From assembly GCA_003164255.1 (NCBI GenBank), contig PLST01000064.1, positions 1,260 through 14,964 of the forward strand: DNA of 13,705 nt, in the 5' to 3' direction. A model generated the notes under the pieces. That model had not been told where the DNA came from. It did no database searches and was given only the letters and a program-made list of their open reading frames with translations. This document shows positions 6,650-13,261 of this stretch, piece after piece. Origin of the DNA: Acidobacteriaceae bacterium. GTDB taxonomy: Bacteria; Acidobacteriota; Terriglobia; Terriglobales; Acidobacteriaceae. Within the stretch, counting starts at the first letter, position 1. Every line of letters starts with the position of its first letter. Position numbers and translations under genes: made by a program.

Positions 6650-7954
6650 TTGAAGACTTTCTGCCACATCACATTGATTCTCGCCATATTCGCGGCGCCT
6701 GTATTCGCAAGTGTCACCGTCAGCAGCCCGGCGAACGGTGGAACTGTTGCCTCTCCGGTGCAGTTCATCGCTGAGGGAACCACAACTACTTGTTCAAAGG
6801 GCGTAGCGTCTTTAGGCGTCTACGTGAACAGCCAACTCGTTAGCGTTCAAGATGGAATCACCCTGAACGCAGCAGTTTCTCTTCCTCCCGGCACGTACAG
6901 CACTGTCGTCGAGGAGTGGGATTACTGTGGGGGTGCCACCTTTACACCTGTGGCCATCACGGTCACCAATAAGTCCGGAGTCTTCGTGACCTCACCGGCA
7001 AACAACACTACTGTTGGTACGCCGACAAACTACATAGCGACAGCAGCCAGTGCCGGTTGTTCTAAAGGCGTAGCGTCCATGGGCGTTTACGTGAACAACC
7101 AGCTGGTTACCGTCCAGAGCGGAGCCACGCTAAACACCCAGGTGAACCTGAGTCCGGGAGTTCAGAACACAGTAGTGGAAGAGTGGGATAACTGCGGCGG
7201 GGCGTCCTATGTACCTATTACCGTAACAGTCCAGCAGATTGGGACAAAACTCTCCAGTCTCCAGACTAGCAGTGGATGGAACAGCTGGGGACAGGGGCCG
7301 CCCAACTTCGTTGATTGCTCGCCTTCACCGTGCAATGGCTTTCAATTCTCACATACGCCAAATGTCTCTTCACCCTCGCTCAGTGGAAAGGCAACAGCGT
7401 TTACTGTCGGCGGAGCAAGCGGCACTACGCCGTGGGGCGATGTGTTGTTTTCCCTTCCGCTCCTCGGCCAATTCTCAACGCAGGGGCTTCCTGATACCGG
7501 CCACACGCTCCTTCCCACCCTTCACAACTTCACCTACGACAGCTACGTCTACGTCACCAATGCTTCCATCACTCAAGTGCTGGAGTTCGACATCAACTTG
7601 TATATGAATGGCGTTGGAATGCTGTGGGGCACTCAGTGCAATAATCTCGGCGGAAAAGTATGGGATATCTGGGATAACGTGAATGCCAAGTGGGTTTCCA
7701 CAGGCGTCGCATGTAACCTAATCAACAATGGCTGGAACCACGTCACCATTCAAGGGCAGCGTGGCGCGGGTAATGCGGTTATCTATCAGACGATTACGCT
7801 TAACGGCACGACTGCCAACATAAACTCAACCTATCCTCCATTCACCGTCCCTGTCAGTTGGTGGGGAGTCACAGTTAATTACCAAATGGACGGTAATTCC
7901 ACACAGGCTGCGAACACAACCTATGTGGACAATTTCAGTCTGACTTACCGGTAG
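6650..7954 (+). CDS. Secreted protein: two Ig-like repeats plus shared C-terminal domain (paralogue B)
   Basis: Predicted exported protein of 434 residues, probably extracellular. The start is taken as TTG at 6650 because GAGGA lies seven bases upstream (6638-6642) and because it begins a clean signal peptide (MKTFCHITLILAIFAAPVFA), starting MKT as in paralogue A. An in-frame ATG at 6578 would put 24 hydrophilic residues first. Residues about 21-106 and 111-196 are tandem Ig-like repeats with an exact 89-residue period. Each has one C-S-K-G-V-A-S motif and one E-E-W-D-x-C-G-G motif (cysteines 48/93 and 137/182), which may form one disulfide per repeat. Residues about 197-434 are the domain shared with the lipoprotein at 5037-5846, keeping ITQVLEFDI, MNGVGMLWGTQCN, WDIWDNVN, NGWNHVT and NYQMDGN. 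Unlike paralogue A it has no lipobox. The domain may bind carbohydrate; function is not established. Confidence 0.88.
   Translation: MKTFCHITLILAIFAAPVFASVTVSSPANGGTVASPVQFIAEGTTTTCSKGVASLGVYVNSQLVSVQDGITLNAAVSLPPGTYSTVVEEWDYCGGATFTPVAITVTNKSGVFVTSPANNTTVGTPTNYIATAASAGCSKGVASMGVYVNNQLVTVQSGATLNTQVNLSPGVQNTVVEEWDNCGGASYVPITVTVQQIGTKLSSLQTSSGWNSWGQGPPNFVDCSPSPCNGFQFSHTPNVSSPSLSGKATAFTVGGASGTTPWGDVLFSLPLLGQFSTQGLPDTGHTLLPTLHNFTYDSYVYVTNASITQVLEFDINLYMNGVGMLWGTQCNNLGGKVWDIWDNVNAKWVSTGVACNLINNGWNHVTIQGQRGAGNAVIYQTITLNGTTANINSTYPPFTVPVSWWGVTVNYQMDGNSTQAANTTYVDNFSLTYR
6710..7237 (+). repeat. Tandem Ig-like domain repeat inside paralogue B
   Basis: Two in-frame units, about 6710-6967 and 6980-7237, with a 267-bp period. 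They remain alike at DNA level, for example GGCGTAGCGTC followed by GGCGT and TACGTGAACA in both, which suggests a fairly recent internal duplication or gene conversion. Confidence 0.7.
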
Positions 7955-7961
7955 AGTGCGC

Positions 7962-7989
7962 AAGGCCGTCGGCTACCTAGCTCGGCCTT
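7962..7989. terminator. Weak hairpin between convergent genes
   Basis: AAGGCCG (7962-7968) and CGGCCTT (7983-7989) are perfect 7-bp arms around a 14-base loop, starting 7 bp after the paralogue B stop and about 55 bp after the stop of the convergent kinase gene. The position fits a terminator for both, but no T-run follows on either strand. Confidence 0.3.
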
Positions 7990-8044
7990 CAGGAGTCGTC
8001 TCGGTCCAAGGCATATCGGCACTTCAACAACGGGCTCGCTGGGG

Positions 8045-8788
8045 TTACGCCCTGTCGAGCCCCGCCAATTGGATGCTATCAGCGTTCACAGGCGCGTCGC
8101 CTTTGCTCTTCCCGTCGAGAGCTCTAAACGATATTTTCTCGAAGGCAAGTCGGAAGATTGCACGCTTGACTTCCTGGATCGGCATTGAAGGTATCACGGA
8201 GATCCCGCCGATTTGATCGCTGAGTTCCAGAAACGACTGCCGATTGGTATGAAGGAATTCGAGAGGGTATTCAGGTTTTCGCTCACGAGCCTTCGCCGGG
8301 TCCGCATCGAGAAAATAGCTGATTTGGGGTTTTGGAACAATCTTGTTGATCAACCGAATATACATACGAATTGCTGGATTGCCCAGGGGCAAGTTCGCGA
8401 GTTCGTCATAGCTGTATCGATCGAAGATGACTAGATCGGCGTCCGAGCGCAAAGCCTTTCGAACCGCCGCCCTCAGCGAAAGAGCGTCCAGGAAGTAAAG
8501 AATCAACCTGACCCCCGTCATGAGAGATGACTTGACGTTCTTGTCTCTTCGGTTGATTGGTAAAGCGGGCGTTCCAATCCCATTGTCACCCTTGAACAGT
8601 CTGTGACCAGTCGATTCACGGAGTGTGGTCAAACGCGCAACATCATCCCAGAACCTGATTACAAGAACCTTTCGGCTGTCCTCCCTAAGCCATGTGCAAA
8701 GAGCCTCGATTTGAGTGCTTTTCCCTGCGCCATCAATACCGGAGAAACTTACAAAGTTGGCTAGATTATTCTTTCGGAACGAATCCAT
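8045..8788 (-). CDS. Thymidylate-kinase-like P-loop kinase
   Basis: Cytoplasmic P-loop kinase of 247 residues related to dTMP kinases, which transfer phosphate from ATP to a nucleoside monophosphate. Visible motifs are the Walker A GIDGAGKST (17-25), a DRY at 123-125 (LVIFDRYSYDE) and an Arg-rich lid region near 165-175 (KARERKPEYP). It is longer than a usual 205-215-residue dTMP kinase, with an insertion between P-loop and DRY and a polar C-terminal tail. ATG at 8788 has GGAG seven bases upstream; a GTG directly before it is the alternative. It is the last gene of the probable operon that begins with the flippase at 11876, and genes of this type occur in exopolysaccharide loci. A phosphorylated sugar, lipid or nucleotide other than dTMP is therefore a possible substrate. 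This is inference, and no substrate-defining residue was identified. Confidence 0.83.
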   Translation of the reverse strand: MDSFRKNNLANFVSFSGIDGAGKSTQIEALCTWLREDSRKVLVIRFWDDVARLTTLRESTGHRLFKGDNGIGTPALPINRRDKNVKSSLMTGVRLILYFLDALSLRAAVRKALRSDADLVIFDRYSYDELANLPLGNPAIRMYIRLINKIVPKPQISYFLDADPAKARERKPEYPLEFLHTNRQSFLELSDQIGGISVIPSMPIQEVKRAIFRLAFEKISFRALDGKSKGDAPVNADSIQLAGLDRA

Positions 8789-8832
8789 CACGGCTCTCCA
8801 AAGTTCCAGAACTTGCCTTGGTTGGAATTCAG

Positions 8833-9342
8833 TTAGGGCCTGCTCGGGCTGCCATGGGAAAGTGCGACGACAGTTCCAATGGCAACCGCCCCGCCTACCA
8901 CGATGCTCACTCTGATCAGGATGGAACGCGCTCGCCGCTGTTTTGCCGGTGCGATCACTGCTCCCGCCGGCCTGGATGCAGCAACTCCGGTGGTCCTCTC
9001 AAAGGGAGCTGCGGCAGCACCGACCGGCTTTGGAGTGGCTTCTAGTTGTTGCTCTGAGGCGGATTGTGCCGCGGAGGGTTGTCCGCTCTGATCCGCCGTT
9101 TGCGGTTGAGTTGGAGCTGGACTTTCAGGAAGTGTTGCCTCAGACCTGCTTGTCTCAGGAGCCACACTTTCCACTTGACTGACTGAGCCTCCTGATTGGT
9201 TTTGACCGGCCGGTAGATTCTGCGGCGCCTGACCACTGATAGACTGTTGCGGCGATGCCGTGGCCTGCGCTATCGGCACCGCCAAGATCATCACAAGACC
9301 AAAAGCGATCTCGCTTCTCAAGCAGCTAGCGAAGATTCTCAT
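8833..9342 (-). CDS. Small exported protein with disordered linker and C-terminal membrane helix
   Basis: A 169-residue protein that I do not recognise as a named family. The N-terminus is a signal peptide (about 1-29, IAFGLVMILAVPIAQATAS). Residues about 31-130 are low-complexity, rich in Gln, Ser, Pro and Ala, and probably disordered. A basic patch (KQRRARS) then precedes a membrane helix at about 141-161 (ILIRVSIVVGGAVAIGTVVAL) and a short tail. This would give a periplasmic linker tethered at its C-terminal end. The start has only a weak GGGTG ribosome site. It sits between the STAS gene (59 bp upstream) and the kinase gene (44 bp downstream) in the same direction, so a structural or assembly role in the same envelope system is possible but unproven. 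Confidence 0.72.
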   Translation of the reverse strand: MRIFASCLRSEIAFGLVMILAVPIAQATASPQQSISGQAPQNLPAGQNQSGGSVSQVESVAPETSRSEATLPESPAPTQPQTADQSGQPSAAQSASEQQLEATPKPVGAAAAPFERTTGVAASRPAGAVIAPAKQRRARSILIRVSIVVGGAVAIGTVVALSHGSPSRP

Positions 9343-9401
9343 TTATGCACCCAATCTTGTTCTACCTTGCACTTCAGAACATCCGTTCCAAAGCGGCTAT
9401 G

Positions 9402-9794
9402 CTACATTCCCAAAGGACCGGTGAGCGCTGTCAGGCCAGGTCCGTGCGACATGCTCTCCGCAGAAAGTCCGCGGAAGCTGTTTACCGCTTCAGCATTCGT
9501 GTCAAACATCTCAAATAGTCTGTCCACTCCGATGAGCTTGAGAGCAGATCTTGCTCCCGGAGGGACCGCTGCAAGTTTGACGTCGCCGTTGCGCTTTATC
9601 GCTTCTTCAAGGCAGCAAAGCAGAAGTTGAATCGCGGGCCTATCCAACTGGTTTACCTTGGAGCAGTCAAGTACGATGTACGGGCGGTCGTCATGTAACT
9701 TGCTTTGCAATTCGCCTAAGAAGCGCTGCCCCCGGATCGCATTCAATGGGTCCGGAAACTCTTTCACCTCCAATGTGCATGCTCTACTTTTCAT
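9402..9794 (-). CDS. STAS-domain protein with altered phosphosite
   Basis: A 130-residue single-domain protein of the STAS (anti-sigma-factor antagonist, SpoIIAA-like) fold. The pattern is a strand YIVLDCSKV, then LDRPAIQLLLCCLEEA, then DVKLAAVPPGARSALKLIGVDRLF, noted here in parts: VKLAAVPPGARSALK and GVDRLFEMF. In phosphorylatable STAS proteins the site is D-S-S/T-G after the second strand. Here the matching segment is D-R-P-A (51-54), so the usual Ser/Thr is missing and regulation by an anti-sigma kinase is unlikely in the standard way. ATG at 9794 has AGGAG six bases upstream; ATGs at 9800 and 9836 are less well placed. It lies 114 bp after the flippase gene, within the probable operon. 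It may be a binding module for an envelope or signalling partner. Confidence 0.83.
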   Translation of the reverse strand: MKSRACTLEVKEFPDPLNAIRGQRFLGELQSKLHDDRPYIVLDCSKVNQLDRPAIQLLLCCLEEAIKRNGDVKLAAVPPGARSALKLIGVDRLFEMFDTNAEAVNSFRGLSAESMSHGPGLTALTGPLGM

Positions 9795-9908
9795 TTTCAT
9801 CTCCTGTGATCGGTTTCTTGTTCCGTCCCTTTGCACTTGGCGATCTTCGTAGATTTCAGACCGTTGCTACTGATGTGCCCTACAGCGACAATCACCAACG
9901 CCAACCAC

Positions 9909-11876
9909 CTATGTTGAGTTCTGCATTATCTGTGCAAGCTCAGCCTCTGGATTGCGAATCGCGCCTGTGAGTTTGTTTATCCCATATCGGCAAAGAGTTA
10001 GGAGGTTCGTGTTGTACCAACAGCACTCTGCCATACGCGGCGACAACCCGCACAGAAAGCGAAGTTTCTTTACCGCACTTGGTGTTGATAGCATCGCCGC
10101 GACCAGCCGATGATTTCCATCCACGATCGTCATGCGTTCGTTTTCGTTCAGGCCAATAAGAATCACGGCGCTAAAGCCTGGCTCGTCGAGACGAAGCCGA
10201 TTGCCAATCGATAATATCTTCAACAGGAAAGACAAATCGACCAGGTCCTTACGCGTCCGCACGCCTTCGGCAACTTCGGTGATTGAAAAGTTGCCGCGGG
10301 CGATTCTGCGCCAGTGGGCCCGTGGGAATGCCTGGATCTGTCCGAGATTTGCTTCGTCGATCTCCATCTCATACCACTTCGTCCCCGCGGGGATCTGTTT
10401 CCACAAGGAAAGGTGGCGAAGATAGAGGAGGGCCCGCCGCTTTGCATTTTCACCAGCGTCGTCAAGATCTGGACTGTTGACTACTTCACGCAAGCTCTCC
10501 CGGTATTCGCTGAAAGCCGGAGAGTGAAAGTCGCTCTTGAGAAACTCGGCAATCACTTCGTCCTCCGTTGCGCGCCGAATCAACCTCGCCGGCTGGCCCC
10601 TCACGGGCCGCATCACTTCTCCCGAGCTTGCGAGCAGATCGACAAGGAATGGAGCGGCCACAACAGCAAGTAGAACTACCATAAGGATGAGTTGTACGAG
10701 AATTACTTCGCGCAACGACGAATGGAAGATGCAAATTCCGGCTATGACGACACCGCTTAACGCCAACTGCACCCAACTTGTGTTGGCGATCTTGTAGGAC
10801 ATTTCGAAAGTGATAATCACGACACTGAGCGAGTAGATTATTGCCGTAATGGCATATAGAGCTAAGAGATAAGGCAGGTTGTACTTGCCAACGATCTGGA
10901 ATCCTGCGCCGAAGAACGTTGTCCAGATTCCAGAAGGTGCGATGCCCAGGCCAAGGACCAGAATCGTGCCGATGCCCAACACCAGCAAAAGCGAGGTTGA
11001 GATTACCCGCAGATCCCGCCTCTCCTCATCGCGCGTACCGGCCACAAGCGGAAACATGGAATTGACGACAGCGGAGGAAAAGGAGAATATCACCCTGCCA
11101 ACCATGGCCACGGCCGCATAGAGTCCGGCCTCCTTTGCAGGAAAGAAGTGCTCCACCAGCACAATATCGCAGTTGTTTATAAGCACCTGGCCGGAGAAGA
11201 ACACCATTGCCTGAGAAGTCTCGCGAAGCGCATACAAGAAGCGAAGAGGATTTGGAACCTTGGTAGCCAGCTTCGGTGCGGCAGCAAGGTAAGCCACAGC
11301 AACCGCTGCTGAGTTGGCTGCGATCACTCCAGCTACACCAAAGCCGAGCAGGATCAAGAGGAGCGATCCGCCGAGCCGAACAACACCTTCAGCGACAAGG
11401 TTCGTGGCAAGACCACGAAATCCGTAGGTGCCTTGAATGTAGCCACGTCGGCATCCTAATGGAACGTAGAATGCAGCGCCGACGGCGAGGAGAGCCACCA
11501 GCGCGGAACCCGGCAGATTTAGATAATCTGCGATCGGCCTCTGAAACAGTAGCAACATGAGCGCAACGAGGATCCCACATCCCCACGCGCTTCGATGAAA
11601 TCCACGATAGGCAGCGGCTTTCTTCTCTGGAGAGCTCTGCTGTGCGACCACTTTCGCGGAAACTATTTGAAAAGAGAGTGTCACAGCGGATATCAGGGTA
11701 AGAATTGTGTAGACAGCCGTGGCGTGTCCAAAACCCTGGGGTCCGAGGAAGCGCGCGATCGCAATGTTGTAGGCAAGGTTGACAGCAGTCGTAAGACCGG
11801 ATCCAGAAAGCAAAATAACGCTTCCGGAGACAATGCGGGCCTGCAGCGTTTTCACCTTGTGGACCAAACCAATCAC
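9909..11876 (-). CDS. Polysaccharide flippase fused to ParB/Srx-like C-terminal domain
   Basis: A 655-residue integral membrane protein. Residues 1 to about 425 carry about a dozen hydrophobic helices and look like an oligosaccharide flippase of the Wzx/MOP superfamily: NLAYNIAIARFLGPQGFG near the N-terminus, and ASSVVN-type helices and AGLYAAVAMVGRV in the middle. Such proteins move lipid-linked glycan units across the inner membrane. From about residue 431 the sequence becomes soluble for 225 residues. A helical part (RRATEDEVIAEFLKSDFHSP) is followed by a region with KWYEMEIDEANLG, a basic helix, and MTIVDGNHRLVAAML, where DGNHR is residues 586-590. That motif is typical of ParB/sulfiredoxin-fold domains, including free-serine kinases of the SerK/SbnI type. 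The start is GTG with a weak ribosome site; a stop lies just upstream in frame. It is the first gene of the probable - strand operon. Typical flippases are about 400-500 residues, so this is an unusual fusion. Confidence 0.85.
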   Translation of the reverse strand: MIGLVHKVKTLQARIVSGSVILLSGSGLTTAVNLAYNIAIARFLGPQGFGHATAVYTILTLISAVTLSFQIVSAKVVAQQSSPEKKAAAYRGFHRSAWGCGILVALMLLLFQRPIADYLNLPGSALVALLAVGAAFYVPLGCRRGYIQGTYGFRGLATNLVAEGVVRLGGSLLLILLGFGVAGVIAANSAAVAVAYLAAAPKLATKVPNPLRFLYALRETSQAMVFFSGQVLINNCDIVLVEHFFPAKEAGLYAAVAMVGRVIFSFSSAVVNSMFPLVAGTRDEERRDLRVISTSLLLVLGIGTILVLGLGIAPSGIWTTFFGAGFQIVGKYNLPYLLALYAITAIIYSLSVVIITFEMSYKIANTSWVQLALSGVVIAGICIFHSSLREVILVQLILMVVLLAVVAAPFLVDLLASSGEVMRPVRGQPARLIRRATEDEVIAEFLKSDFHSPAFSEYRESLREVVNSPDLDDAGENAKRRALLYLRHLSLWKQIPAGTKWYEMEIDEANLGQIQAFPRAHWRRIARGNFSITEVAEGVRTRKDLVDLSFLLKILSIGNRLRLDEPGFSAVILIGLNENERMTIVDGNHRLVAAMLSTPSAVKKLRFLCGLSPRMAECCWYNTNLLTLCRYGINKLTGAIRNPEAELAQIMQNST

Positions 11877-12066
11877 CGCATTCTTGAATCCCGGCTCGCA
11901 TTACAGAAGTGAACCTACGCCAATCACACAATAGGCTCTAATTGCACCGATAGATTGTAAGATGCGGCGGGTGGAGCGTCGGCTGCTCAGAACGGATAAC
12001 TAATGGGGCATTCCTTTGTATTGATGACAACCCAAGACGCTCCCAATGCCTCTAACAGAGAAGCAG
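11877..12066. other. Divergent promoter region, flippase operon and GH-like gene
   Basis: About 190 bp separate the start codons of the - strand flippase operon and the + strand lipoprotein glycosidase, so promoters for both should lie here. I see no good -35/-10 pair with standard spacing on either strand and no clear inverted repeat, so no promoter is called. Confidence 0.4.
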
Positions 12067-13065
12067 ATGCTAAATAGCGCACGAATTGCAATCCTTATCT
12101 TTCTCCTGCTTCCCCATGGATGCTCTGGTCCCGGGTCGAGTCAGTCGCTACGACTAAACCATCGGGCTATAGGGACCACTCCGGAGACAATTGCCTTGTA
12201 CGAGGCATGGTTTGGACATCCCAAGCACATCTCAGTCGGCTACTCTTCCCATGATTCTGCTGAAATCAAGAACCAGATCGCCCAGGCCAAAGTGATGGGA
12301 ATATCCGCATTTGTGGTGGATTGGTACGGCGACCGCGAGCCTTTCATCGATCGCAGCTATGCCTTGATGCAGATGATCGCGTCTGGCAACAATTTCCATG
12401 TGGCAATGATGTACGACGAAGCCGACGAGGAGGAAGGCGCGACTGACCAGGCGATCGCAGACCTGACAATGTTTCAGGACACCTATCTTTCTTCGAAATC
12501 GTCAGGACATCAGGCATACCTCACTTACGAAGGCCGGCCAGTGATCTTCATATTTCCCAAGGGGGGTTACACGAACTGGGACCTCGTACGTGCTCGGTTG
12601 AACAAATGGAATCCTCAACCCTTGCTTATTTATGAGAACCTGCCCGGCAAGTACGCAGACGCGTTTGACGGCTTCTATGCGTGGATCAGTCCCGGAGAAA
12701 AGGGCTGGGCGCCGGATGGCAGTAACTGGGGAGACCAATATCTAAGCGATTTCTATCTGACCATGGGTACAAAGTATTCTGACAAGATTGTTGTCGGGGG
12801 AGCGTGGGCAGGATTCGATGATGTCAAAGCATCGTGGGGGCTTAATCGGCATATCTCTGCGCGCTGCGGCCAGACCTATACTGACACTTTGAATTTTTGG
12901 CACAGGTATTTTCCACCTGACGATCCTCCACCCTTCATCATGATCGAGACATGGAATGATCACGAAGAGGGCACGGCGATTGAGGACGGCATTCCCACCT
13001 GCGGAATCGGAGGGCTGGGGCCCCCTTCGTCTCCCGCCTCGGGACAATCTCCAGCTAAGAATTGA
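12067..13065 (+). CDS. GH71/GH99-like glycoside hydrolase, probable lipoprotein
   Basis: Predicted exported glycosidase of 332 residues related to the GH71/GH99 group, whose members cleave alpha-mannan or alpha-1,3-glucan. The N-terminus (MLNSARIAILIFLLLPHGC) is a signal peptide ending at C19. The lipobox is imperfect (P-H-G-C), so lipidation is likely but not sure. The visible barrel features are TIALYEAWFG (41-50), AFVVDWYG (81-88), VAMMYDEAD (112-120), GRPVIFIF (156-163), GFYAWISPGEKGW (202-214) and IMIETWNDHEEGTAIE (291-306). The last motif lines up with the catalytic N-E-W-H-E-G-T segment of GH99 endomannosidases, with D298 and E301 at the two acidic positions. ATG at 12067 is preferred because it gives the cleaner signal peptide and a purine-rich upstream; ATG at 12046 is possible. 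It is divergent from the flippase operon and may trim or process the glycan made there. Confidence 0.82.
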   Translation: MLNSARIAILIFLLLPHGCSGPGSSQSLRLNHRAIGTTPETIALYEAWFGHPKHISVGYSSHDSAEIKNQIAQAKVMGISAFVVDWYGDREPFIDRSYALMQMIASGNNFHVAMMYDEADEEEGATDQAIADLTMFQDTYLSSKSSGHQAYLTYEGRPVIFIFPKGGYTNWDLVRARLNKWNPQPLLIYENLPGKYADAFDGFYAWISPGEKGWAPDGSNWGDQYLSDFYLTMGTKYSDKIVVGGAWAGFDDVKASWGLNRHISARCGQTYTDTLNFWHRYFPPDDPPPFIMIETWNDHEEGTAIEDGIPTCGIGGLGPPSSPASGQSPAKN

Positions 13066-13222
13066 AGCGACCGCCCGTGTGAGAGTCGAGAACAGTCCGT
13101 ATGCTCGCCTAGTGTCTTAGAAAGTGTTGGTTCAGGTCACAGATCGGTGCACGGGCCTTGAAGATTATGTAAGTATGAGTTTCCTTTTGAACTTATGTAC
13201 GAGCTGATTCAACGTGCAGAAA
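13066..13222. other. Short intergenic stretch, nothing recognised
   Basis: About 160 bp between the GH-like gene and the terminator hairpin of the convergent glycosyltransferase. No gene, repeat or clear terminator for the GH-like gene was recognised. Confidence 0.4.
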
Positions 13223-13256
13223 CAGATAGCCACCGGCTTCCGCCGGAAGCTATCTG
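13223..13256 (-). terminator. Strong hairpin after the GT2 gene, possibly bidirectional
   Basis: CAGATAGC and GCTATCTG form perfect 8-bp outer arms, and CCGGC and GCCGG form a perfect 5-bp inner stem around the loop TTCC, with two mismatched bases on each side. It begins 5 bp past the stop of the - strand glycosyltransferase gene and lies in a convergent gap. Only a short TTT follows on the - strand, so it may also act for the + strand gene. Confidence 0.65.
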
Positions 13257-13261
13257 CATCT

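Noticed and set aside
11389..11931. 180-residue open frame on the - strand overlapping the flippase
   Set aside because: It lies in another frame of a long, clearly coding membrane-protein gene and has a Cys/Trp/Arg-rich composition typical of a shadow frame.
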